Part shown: positions 8,282-15,291 of the stretch, piece by piece
Layout: every line of letters begins with the position of its first letter
Position numbering within the stretch: the stretch's first letter is position 1
DNA from: Helicobacter pylori
GTDB lineage: Bacteria > Campylobacterota > Campylobacteria > Campylobacterales > Helicobacteraceae
Direction: 5' to 3'
DNA: 64,000 bases
Assembly (NCBI RefSeq): GCF_009689985.1
Contig: NZ_QBAW01000004.1
Location: 62,001 to 126,000, forward strand
The notes under the pieces: model-generated
What the model was told of the DNA's origin: nothing
The model's input: only the letters and a program-made list of their open reading frames with translations
The model's database searches: none
Made by a program: the position numbers and the translations under genes

Positions 8282-9004
8282 TTGGGTCTTAAAAAACATG
8301 TTATTTTATGGTCTTTAATGGGGTTTTATGCGGGATTGAGTGCGCTTGATTATGACACCCTAGACCCAAAATACTACAAATATATCAAGTATTATAAAGC
8401 TTATGAAGATAAAGAAGTTGAAGAATTGATCAGAGACTTAAAAAGGGCGAACGCTAAAAGCGGGCTTATTTTAGGGATCAATACCGGGTTTTTTTACAAC
8501 CATGAAATCATGGTTAGAACCAATAGCTCTAGCATCACCGGAAATATTTTAAATTATTTGTTCGCTTATGGCTTGCGTTTTGGCTATCAAACTTTCAGGC
8601 CGTCGTTTTTTGCACGCTTGGTCAAGCCAAATATCATTGGCAGGCGTATTTATATCCAATATTATGGAGGGGCTCCTAAAAAAGCGGGCTTTGGGAGCGT
8701 GGGGTTTCAATCGGTTATGCTGAATGGGGATTTTTTATTGGATTTTCCTTTGCCTTTTGTGGGGAAATACCTTTATATGGGGGGGTATATGGGTTTAGGC
8801 TTGGGGGTTGTAGCGCATGGGGTGAATTATACGGCGGAATGGGGGATGTCTTTTAACGCAGGCTTGGCTCTAACGGTATTAGAAAAAAACCGCATTGAAT
8901 TTGAATTTAAAATTTTAAATAATTTCCCTTTTTTACAATCCAATTCTTCAAAAGAGACTTGGTGGGGAGCTATAGCAAGCATTGGGTATCAATATGTGTT
9001 CTAA
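8282..9004 (+). CDS. Outer-membrane-like protein, first of three tandem paralogues (HP1057-like)
   Basis: Begins with TTG and a clear signal peptide (KKHVILWSLMGFYAGLSA, cleavage before LDYDTLD). The mature part alternates glycine-rich aromatic strands (FRFGYQTFRP-like segments, YIQYYGGAPKKAGFG, YLYMGGYMGLGLGVVAHG) and ends in IGYQYVF, the terminal phenylalanine expected of a beta-barrel. Together with the next two genes it shares a layout: signal peptide, charged coiled segment, then GYQKYF-type barrel strands. 240 residues. The specific ligand or role is unknown. Confidence 0.78.
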   Translation: MGLKKHVILWSLMGFYAGLSALDYDTLDPKYYKYIKYYKAYEDKEVEELIRDLKRANAKSGLILGINTGFFYNHEIMVRTNSSSITGNILNYLFAYGLRFGYQTFRPSFFARLVKPNIIGRRIYIQYYGGAPKKAGFGSVGFQSVMLNGDFLLDFPLPFVGKYLYMGGYMGLGLGVVAHGVNYTAEWGMSFNAGLALTVLEKNRIEFEFKILNNFPFLQSNSSKETWWGAIASIGYQYVF

Positions 9005-9836
9005 AAAAATAAGAAATCTCATTTTATGCTTTAGTTTTATTTTAAGCTTGCACGCTGAAGAGAATACGACTGAAGAAAACATGATTAAAGAAAATACCCC
9101 TAAAGACGCTCCCATTTTTTTGGAAGAAAAACGCGCCCAAACGCTAGAGTTTAAAAAAGAAAAGGGGATTGCAAAAAAGATTGATGAAAAAAGCCTGCTT
9201 GAAGAAATCCATAAGAAAAAACGCCAGCTTTACATGCTCAAAGGGGAATTGCATGAAAAAAATGAATCCATCTTATTCCAGCAAATGGCTAAAAATAAGA
9301 GCGGTTTTTTTATAGGCGTAATCCTTGGCGATATAGGGGTTAGCGCTCATTCTTATGAGAAGTTTGAACTTTTAAGCAATATTCAAGCTTCTCCTTTGTT
9401 GTATGGCTTAAGGAGCGGGTATCAAAAGTATTTTGCTAACGGGATTAGCGCCTTACGCTTTTATGGGGAGTATTTAGGGGGGGCGATGAAAGGGTTTAAA
9501 AGCGATTCTTTAGCCTCTTATCAAACCGCAAGCTTGAATATTGATTTGTTGATGGATAAGCCTATTGACAAAGAAAAAAGGTTTGCGTTAGGGATATTTG
9601 GAGGCGTTGGAGTGGGGTGGAATGGGATGTATCAAAATTTAAAAGAGGTTAAAGGGTATTCACAGCCTAACGCCTTTGGGCTAGTGTTAAATTTAGGGGT
9701 GAGCATGACGCTTAATCTCAAACACCGTTTTGAATTAGCCTTAAAAATGCCTCCCTTAAAAGAAACTTCGCAAACTTTTTTATATTATTTTAAAAGCACT
9801 AATATTTATTATATTAGTTACAACTATTTATTGTAA
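8994..9836 (+). CDS. Outer-membrane-like protein, second tandem paralogue (HP1056-like)
   Basis: Start placed at the ATG at 8994 (MCSKKIRNLILCFSFILSLHAEE), which gives a proper signal peptide ending at LHA. A frame-internal start at 8982 is also possible. The gene overlaps the preceding one by 11 bp. After the signal come about 90 charged, helix-prone residues (EENTTEEN..., LEEIHKKKRQLYMLKGELHEKNE), then glycine/aromatic barrel strands including LRSGYQKYFANGISALRFYGEYLGGAM and a terminal SYNYLL. The resemblance of GYQKYF...RFYGE to the next protein supports paralogy. Function unknown. Confidence 0.78.
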   Translation: MCSKKIRNLILCFSFILSLHAEENTTEENMIKENTPKDAPIFLEEKRAQTLEFKKEKGIAKKIDEKSLLEEIHKKKRQLYMLKGELHEKNESILFQQMAKNKSGFFIGVILGDIGVSAHSYEKFELLSNIQASPLLYGLRSGYQKYFANGISALRFYGEYLGGAMKGFKSDSLASYQTASLNIDLLMDKPIDKEKRFALGIFGGVGVGWNGMYQNLKEVKGYSQPNAFGLVLNLGVSMTLNLKHRFELALKMPPLKETSQTFLYYFKSTNIYYISYNYLL

Positions 9837-9844
9837 AGGCTAAA

Positions 9845-10789
9845 ATGTTGAAATTTAAATATTGTTTGATTTATATCGCACTCATACTGGGACTTCAAGC
9901 GACAGATTATGACAATTTAGAAGAAGAAAACCAACAATTAGACGAAAAAATAAACAATTTAAAGCAACAGCTCACCGAAAAAGGGGTTTCGCCCAAAGAG
10001 ATGGATAAGGATAAGTTTGAAGAAGAATATTTAGAGCGAACTTACCCAAAGATTTCTTCAAAGAAAAGAAAAAAATTACTCAAATCTTTTTCCATAGCCG
10101 ATGATAAGAGCGGGGTTTTTTTAGGGGGTGGGTATGCTTATGGGGGATTTAATCTTTCTTATCAAGGGGAGATGTTAGACAAATATGGCGCGAATGCCCC
10201 TAGCGCGTTTAAAAACAATATCAAGATTAACGCTCCTGTTTCTATGATTAGCGTTAAATTCGGGTATCAAAAATACTTCGTGCCTTATTTTGGAACACGA
10301 TTTTATGGGGATTTATTGCTTGGGGGAGGGGCGTTAAAAGAGGATGCAAGCAAGCAATCTGTAGGCTCGTTTTTTTATGTTTTAGGGGCTGTCAATACCG
10401 ATTTGTTGTTTGATATGCCTTTAGATTTTAAGACTAAAAAGCATTTTTTAGGCGTTTATGCAGGTTTTGGGATAGGGCTTATGCTTTATCAAGACAAGCC
10501 TAATCAAAACGGGAGGAATTTGGTGGTGGGGGGCTATTCAAGCCCTAATTTTTTATGGAAATCTTTGATTGAAGTGGATTACACTTTTAATGTGGGCGTG
10601 AGTTTAACGCTTTATAGGAAACACCGCTTAGAGATTGGCACCAAATTACCGATTAGCTATTTGAGAATGGGAGTGGAAGAGGGAGCGCTCTATCAAAATA
10701 AAGAAGACGATGAACGATTGTTGATTTCAGCTAACAACCAGTTCAAGCGATCCAGTTTTTTATTAGTGAATTATGCGTTCATTTTTTAA
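9845..10789 (+). CDS. Outer-membrane-like protein, third tandem paralogue (HP1055-like)
   Basis: 314 residues with a signal peptide (KFKYCLIYIALILGLQA, cleavage before TDYDNLEEE). An N-terminal coiled coil follows (LEEENQQLDEKINNLKQQLTEKG), then a barrel-like region with KFGYQKYFVPYFGTRFYGDLLLGGG and a terminal NYAFIF. It starts 8 bp after the previous stop, so the three genes share one transcript. The DYDNLEE/DYDTLD motif after the signal also appears in the first paralogue. Probable outer-membrane location; role unknown. Confidence 0.8.
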   Translation: MLKFKYCLIYIALILGLQATDYDNLEEENQQLDEKINNLKQQLTEKGVSPKEMDKDKFEEEYLERTYPKISSKKRKKLLKSFSIADDKSGVFLGGGYAYGGFNLSYQGEMLDKYGANAPSAFKNNIKINAPVSMISVKFGYQKYFVPYFGTRFYGDLLLGGGALKEDASKQSVGSFFYVLGAVNTDLLFDMPLDFKTKKHFLGVYAGFGIGLMLYQDKPNQNGRNLVVGGYSSPNFLWKSLIEVDYTFNVGVSLTLYRKHRLEIGTKLPISYLRMGVEEGALYQNKEDDERLLISANNQFKRSSFLLVNYAFIF

Positions 10790-10792
10790 GGC

Positions 10793-12121
10793 TTGATTTT
10801 GGAGTTGAGGTTTAAAATTTTAGCGTTAGTCGTTTTGATTTTAGGGGGTTATTTGATTTTTAACGCTTTAATCACAAAACCCAAAGCTTTAAGTTTTAGT
10901 TTAAACAGCAAAGAGGATGCACTCAATGACAATAATGAAGCGCTTTTTTGGGATTTAAAAAAACCCATTAAGATTAAAATAGCAGCCCCAAAGGGTATCA
11001 AACGCTATGATTTAAAAGTAACCACGCAAGATAATTTGATCTTATATGAAAAAGAAAATCTGGTATTGGATAAACCCAAGTTTTTAGAGGTGCCTTTAAT
11101 TAGGCCTGAAATCATGGGGTTAGAAGACAAGTGCCTTTTGTATGAAATTCAAGCTAATGATTGGAGCTATGCTAATTTTTTCAATGGCAATAAGGCGTCT
11201 TTCAAACAAGAAGTGTGCATTGATACGATAAAACCCTCAATCACGATTTTATCTCGTTCCCCAAGCATCGCTTATGGGGGGAGCGCGGTAGTGGTCTTTG
11301 AAGCTTTGGATAAGAATTTGTCTCAAGCGTTTGTTCGCGTTAAAAAAAAGGATTTTAAAGCTTTCAGGCTTTTAGAATTCAAACAGCGTAATGTCTTTAT
11401 CGCTCTAGTGCCTTGGTCTTATAAAAATAAGGATTTTAAAGCGTTCATTGTTGCTAAAGATAAAGCCTATAACTCTAATACCACCCCTTTATTATTCAAG
11501 CGAAAAACCCATCGTTTGAGGGAAAAAGATATAGACTTAAGCGCCTTAAAAGACAAGATTGTACAGCAAGAAAAATTTCAAAATCACACTGAGCAAACTT
11601 TATTAGAAATATTTTCCAACGCGCGTCCAAAAGATTTAGAAAAAGCCCAAAAGATCGCTTTAGAGCAAGGGGATTTTTATAAGGATTTTTCCCATTTTCA
11701 AGCGCTAAAACCCTTGAATGGGCCTTTTAAAATGGTAAGCAATTTTTTAGAAAATCGGCGTATCTTAAAGGACAATCAGGTGTTGTTTAAATTCTTGCAT
11801 TTAGGGGTGGATTTGATACCTAGCAAGGATTTATCTTTAGCGTTTGATCCAATTATGAAGAGGGTTTTTAAGGGGGAGTTGGGTTTTTATGGTAATAGTT
11901 TAATTAATTGCTATGGGCTGGGTTTGTGCGTTTTTTTAGCGCATTTAAAAGATGATGAAAGCGTGGGGAGTAGCGGTTTGAAATTAGGGATCGGGTTGCA
12001 TTTAGGGATGCTTTTGCAAGGGGTTTTTGTCCGGCCCAATGAATGGCTTAATGAGCAATGGATAAAAACCAATATCATCACCCCCATAGAGCAAGCCAAA
12101 CAGCTTTTAATGAAAGGATAG
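10793..12121 (+). CDS. Periplasmic M23 (LytM)-like peptidase domain protein, degenerate (HP1054-like)
   Basis: 442 residues from a TTG start 3 bp after the OMP cluster. One N-terminal membrane anchor ([21 protein letters not shown]) precedes an Ig-like or beta-rich middle and a C-terminal region resembling a LytM fold: LGVDLIP at about residue 340 matches the HxxxD zinc motif (HLGVD), and [13 protein letters not shown] resembles the strand before the HxH. The second motif is only GLHLGMLL, with one histidine where catalytic members have HxH, so hydrolase activity is doubtful. Possible cell-wall or division role given minC and lpxC downstream. Family assignment is tentative. Confidence 0.65.
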   Translation: MILELRFKILALVVLILGGYLIFNALITKPKALSFSLNSKEDALNDNNEALFWDLKKPIKIKIAAPKGIKRYDLKVTTQDNLILYEKENLVLDKPKFLEVPLIRPEIMGLEDKCLLYEIQANDWSYANFFNGNKASFKQEVCIDTIKPSITILSRSPSIAYGGSAVVVFEALDKNLSQAFVRVKKKDFKAFRLLEFKQRNVFIALVPWSYKNKDFKAFIVAKDKAYNSNTTPLLFKRKTHRLREKDIDLSALKDKIVQQEKFQNHTEQTLLEIFSNARPKDLEKAQKIALEQGDFYKDFSHFQALKPLNGPFKMVSNFLENRRILKDNQVLFKFLHLGVDLIPSKDLSLAFDPIMKRVFKGELGFYGNSLINCYGLGLCVFLAHLKDDESVGSSGLKLGIGLHLGMLLQGVFVRPNEWLNEQWIKTNIITPIEQAKQLLMKG

Positions 12122-12123
12122 TC

Positions 12124-12711
12124 ATGTTAAAAACCAATCAAAAAAATGTGCATGCGTTTGAAATTGAAAAGCAAGAGCCTGAAGCGGTCATGGAATTTTT
12201 AGAAAAAAACCACGCCCTTTTGCAGTATTTTCTTATTATATTTAAATATGATATTGAACCAGAAGTCAAAGCCATTTTGCGCAAACACCAGCTTTTATTT
12301 TTAGAAACGAATCGCGCTTTAAACGGACGCCATATCAAAACCATGTCTTTAAAAGAAGAAAACAATCATTCAAAACCCAATCATTCTAAAACAGAACCTA
12401 AAACAACGATTTATGAGTGCCACATCAGGAGTGGGGAAGAGATTTATAGCGCTAATCATCTTATTTTTTTGGGTAATATCCACAATGGGGCAAAGATTAT
12501 TTCAGAGGGCTGTGTGTCGGTTTATGGGGTTTGCGAAGGGGCGATTGTGTGCTTTGGAGAGTGCTTGATTTTGAAAGAAGTCAAGAGCGCTCAAATCGTT
12601 TTTCAAAATAAAATTTTCTCTTTAAAAGAGGTTGAACGGCTTTTGGTAAATAAAAATATTAAAATAATCACTAAAAATGACGATATACTAGACATAAAGG
12701 AAGTATTATGA
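12124..12711 (+). CDS. minC: Septum site-determining protein MinC
   Basis: Inhibitor of FtsZ polymerisation that, with MinD, restricts division to midcell. The ATG at 12124 ([14 protein letters not shown]), 195 residues, is preferred to a longer frame that overlaps the peptidase gene. The N-terminal domain is poorly conserved. The C-terminal half has the right-handed beta-helix pattern typical of Min[39 protein letters not shown]. It overlaps lpxC by 4 bp. No minD or minE lies beside it. Confidence 0.88.
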   Translation: MLKTNQKNVHAFEIEKQEPEAVMEFLEKNHALLQYFLIIFKYDIEPEVKAILRKHQLLFLETNRALNGRHIKTMSLKEENNHSKPNHSKTEPKTTIYECHIRSGEEIYSANHLIFLGNIHNGAKIISEGCVSVYGVCEGAIVCFGECLILKEVKSAQIVFQNKIFSLKEVERLLVNKNIKIITKNDDILDIKEVL

Positions 12712-13595
12712 AGCAAACAACCATTAACCACTCTGTGGAATTAGTAGGGATAGGCTTGCACAAGGGCGTTCCTGTGAAGCTTGTTTTAGAGCCTTTAGGA
12801 GAAAATCAAGGCATTGTTTTTTACCGCTCTGATTTGGGCGTGAAGCTCCCCTTAAAACCTGAAAACATCGTGGATACCAAAATGGCAACCGTGTTGGGTA
12901 AGGATAATGCTAGAATTTCTACGATTGAGCATTTGCTTTCAGCTATCCATGCGTATGGTATTGATAATCTTAAAATCTCTGTGGATAACGAAGAGATCCC
13001 TATCATGGATGGGAGTGCTTTGACTTATTGCATGCTTTTAGATGAAGCAGGGATTAAAGAATTAGACGCTCCTAAAAAGGTGATGGAAATCAAGCAAGTC
13101 GTTGAGGTTAGAGAGGGCGATAAATTCGTTAAAATTGAGCCAGACAGCCAACTTTCTTTGAATTTCACGATTGATTTTAGCCATCCGGTTATCGCTAAGC
13201 AAGCCCATCATTTTGTCTTTAGTAAAACCGCTTACAAAGAGCAAGTCGCTAAAGCCCGCACCTTTGGGTTTTTGCAAGAAGTGAATTACTTGCGATCCAT
13301 TGGTTTGGCTAAAGGGGGAAGCTTGAATAATTGCATCGTGCTGGACGAAAACAGCATTTTGAATAAAGAGGGCTTGAGGTGCGAAAAGGAATTCGTGTGC
13401 CACAAGATTTTAGACGCTATGGGGGATCTAATGGTTTTAGGCATGCCTGTGATGGGCAAATACACTTCTTTTTCAGGGAGTCATAAGCTCAATTCCATGT
13501 TGGTTAAAGCCATTTTAGCGGACGCTAAAAATTACGAAGTTTTGATCGCTACGGATCCGGCTAAAGAATTTGCGTTGCAAAAGGCTTTCGCTTAA
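12708..13595 (+). CDS. lpxC: UDP-3-O-acyl-N-acetylglucosamine deacetylase LpxC
   Basis: Zinc deacetylase that commits lipid A synthesis. Zinc ligands and catalytic residues are visible in [13 protein letters not shown] (about residues 76-88) and [15 protein letters not shown] (about 230-244); [10 protein letters not shown] gives the catalytic histidine. 295 residues is standard. Start codon overlaps the minC stop (ATGA), so the two are translationally coupled. Confidence 0.97.
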   Translation: MKQTTINHSVELVGIGLHKGVPVKLVLEPLGENQGIVFYRSDLGVKLPLKPENIVDTKMATVLGKDNARISTIEHLLSAIHAYGIDNLKISVDNEEIPIMDGSALTYCMLLDEAGIKELDAPKKVMEIKQVVEVREGDKFVKIEPDSQLSLNFTIDFSHPVIAKQAHHFVFSKTAYKEQVAKARTFGFLQEVNYLRSIGLAKGGSLNNCIVLDENSILNKEGLRCEKEFVCHKILDAMGDLMVLGMPVMGKYTSFSGSHKLNSMLVKAILADAKNYEVLIATDPAKEFALQKAFA

Positions 13596-13616
13596 TCCTG
13601 AATTAGGGTTTATTTT

Positions 13617-14114
13617 TTGGAATTGGATTTAGTGCTTATCTCTTTAGGCGAGGGGGTTTTGCTTGGGGTGTATCAAAACAATTTTTTATGCGCTTCTTAC
13701 ACTTCCAAATCAAAAACGAGTGAAGCTTTAGTGGAAGTTTTTTCACAATTATTCAAAGATTTTAAAAACCCCACCATTTACCCCACGATCCACTCTAATT
13801 TACCGGCGATTAAAGGGGTTTATTACGCTAAAGGGCCAGGGAGTTTCACTAGCCTAAAGCTCACGCATGTTTTCTTACACACTTTGGCTTTAATCCATGA
13901 CTTTGAACTCTATTCAACCACAGGCTTTGATTTTAACGACAACACGCCCATTTTGGCGTATGCCAATAAATACTTTGTTTCAAAAGAAAGGGAAAGCTTA
14001 ACCGATTTTAAGGATTTGAAAATTGCGCCAAAAGATTTCATGCTGCCCTCTTTTTTAGAGAAAGACAAATTCACCCAATTGAACACGCCGTTTTACATTT
14101 TGCCTCCTATTTAG
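13617..14114 (+). CDS. tsaB: TsaB-like tRNA threonylcarbamoyladenosine protein, short form
   Basis: 165 residues from a TTG start, shorter than the 220-230 residues of enterobacterial TsaB. It keeps the N-terminal ASKHA-like strand (LDLVLISLGEGVLLGVYQNN) and the family-typical KGPGSFTSLKLTHVF (about residues 81-95), which supports TsaB. TsaB partners TsaD and TsaE in forming t6A37 on tRNAs. The C-terminal part is truncated, as is usual in epsilonproteobacteria in my recollection. Symbol assigned on motif and position. Confidence 0.75.
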   Translation: MELDLVLISLGEGVLLGVYQNNFLCASYTSKSKTSEALVEVFSQLFKDFKNPTIYPTIHSNLPAIKGVYYAKGPGSFTSLKLTHVFLHTLALIHDFELYSTTGFDFNDNTPILAYANKYFVSKERESLTDFKDLKIAPKDFMLPSFLEKDKFTQLNTPFYILPPI

Positions 14115-14116
14115 TG

Positions 14117-14122
14117 TATAAT
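14117..14122 (+). promoter_or_regulatory. Extended -10 box for the thrB-infB run
   Basis: Perfect TATAAT preceded by TG (TTAGTGTATAATGC), about 47 bp before the thrB TTG. It should drive thrB and the genes for ylxR, infB, rbfA and rimP. Confidence 0.75.
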
Positions 14123-14168
14123 GCTAGTTTTAAATAATGAAAGGGTATCAAAAATAGGGGTTTAAAAT

Positions 14169-15050
14169 TTGGTAGTGAGTGTTCCTGCAACGAGTGCGAA
14201 TTTAGGTCCCGGTTTTGATTGCTTGGGTTTGAGTTTGAATTTACGCAATCGGTTTTTTATTGAGCCTAGCAGCTTCCATGCGGTGAAATTGGTTGGGGAG
14301 GGTGAAGGGATCCCTAAGTTTTTAACCAACAATATTTTCACTAAAGTGTTTTATGAGATTTTAAAAAAGCATGGGAATGACGGCTCATTTAAATTTTTAT
14401 TGCATAATAAAGTCCCTATTACAAGGGGCATGGGGTCTAGCTCAGCGATGATTGTGGGGGCGGTCGCTTCAGCGTTTGCGTTTTTAGGGTTTGCTTTTGA
14501 TAGAGAAAGCATTGTCAATACCGCTTTAATTTATGAAAACCACCCGGATAATATCACCCCGGCGGTGTTTGGGGGGTATAATGCAGCGTTTGTGGAAAAA
14601 AAGAAAGTGATAAGTTTAAAAACCAAAATCCCTTCTTTTTTAAAAGCGGTGATGGTGATCCCTAATAGGGCCATTTCTACCAAGCAATCGCGCCATCTCT
14701 TGCCCAAGCGTTACAGCGTGCAAGAAAGCGTGTTTAACCTTTCGCATGCGAGCTTGATGACGATGGCGATTGCGCAAGGGAAGTGGGACTTGTTGCGTTG
14801 TTGCTCTAAAGACAGGATGCACCAATATAAGCGCATGCAAACTTATCCCGTGTTATTTGCGATCCAAAAGCTCGCTTTAGAAAATAACGCCTTAATGAGC
14901 ACGCTTTCAGGGAGCGGTTCGTCGTTTTTTAACATGTGTTATGAAGAGGACGCCCCTAAATTAAAGCAGGTTTTGAGCAAGAAATTCCCTAAATTTAGGG
15001 TAGCGGTTTTAGATTTTGACAATGATGGAGTCCTTATTGAGAAAGACTGA
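14169..15050 (+). CDS. thrB: Homoserine kinase
   Basis: GHMP-family kinase phosphorylating L-homoserine in threonine synthesis. The N-terminal VPATSANLGPGFDCLG and the ATP-binding PITRGMGSSSAMIVGA (about residues 85-100) are diagnostic, with STLSGSGSSFF near the C-terminus. 293 residues is standard. It uses a TTG start. The 3' end overlaps the ylxR gene, tying amino-acid synthesis to a translation-factor operon. Confidence 0.95.
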   Translation: MVVSVPATSANLGPGFDCLGLSLNLRNRFFIEPSSFHAVKLVGEGEGIPKFLTNNIFTKVFYEILKKHGNDGSFKFLLHNKVPITRGMGSSSAMIVGAVASAFAFLGFAFDRESIVNTALIYENHPDNITPAVFGGYNAAFVEKKKVISLKTKIPSFLKAVMVIPNRAISTKQSRHLLPKRYSVQESVFNLSHASLMTMAIAQGKWDLLRCCSKDRMHQYKRMQTYPVLFAIQKLALENNALMSTLSGSGSSFFNMCYEEDAPKLKQVLSKKFPKFRVAVLDFDNDGVLIEKD

Positions 15051-15291
15051 AATTAAAATCCGCATGTGTGTGGCGTGCAGAATGCGCCAACCTCAAAAGG
15101 ATTTGTTGCGTTTGAAAAGCTTTGACAATCAAATCATGGAATTTGATGGCACAGGCCGTAGTTTTTATGTGTGTGGAAATTGTTTGAAAAATGGAGAAAA
15201 AAAGTTGTTGAAAGCGGTTTCAAAAATAAAGAATGCCCCAAAAGATACCAAAAATATCATTAATTGGATTAAGGAGAGAAGCATAGCATGA
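15025..15291 (+). CDS. YlxR family RNA-binding protein (DUF448)
   Basis: Small basic protein commonly encoded between nusA and infB. RMCVACRMRQPQKDLLRLKSF is the YlxR opening motif and FDGTGRSFYVCGNCLKNG corresponds to the GRGAYVC motif, here as GTGRSFYVC, with four cysteines possibly binding zinc. The start is uncertain; ATGs at 15022 and 15025 and an earlier one at 15016 are all in frame, and all overlap the 3' end of thrB. It overlaps infB by 4 bp. Confidence 0.85.
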   Translation: MESLLRKTEIKIRMCVACRMRQPQKDLLRLKSFDNQIMEFDGTGRSFYVCGNCLKNGEKKLLKAVSKIKNAPKDTKNIINWIKERSIA

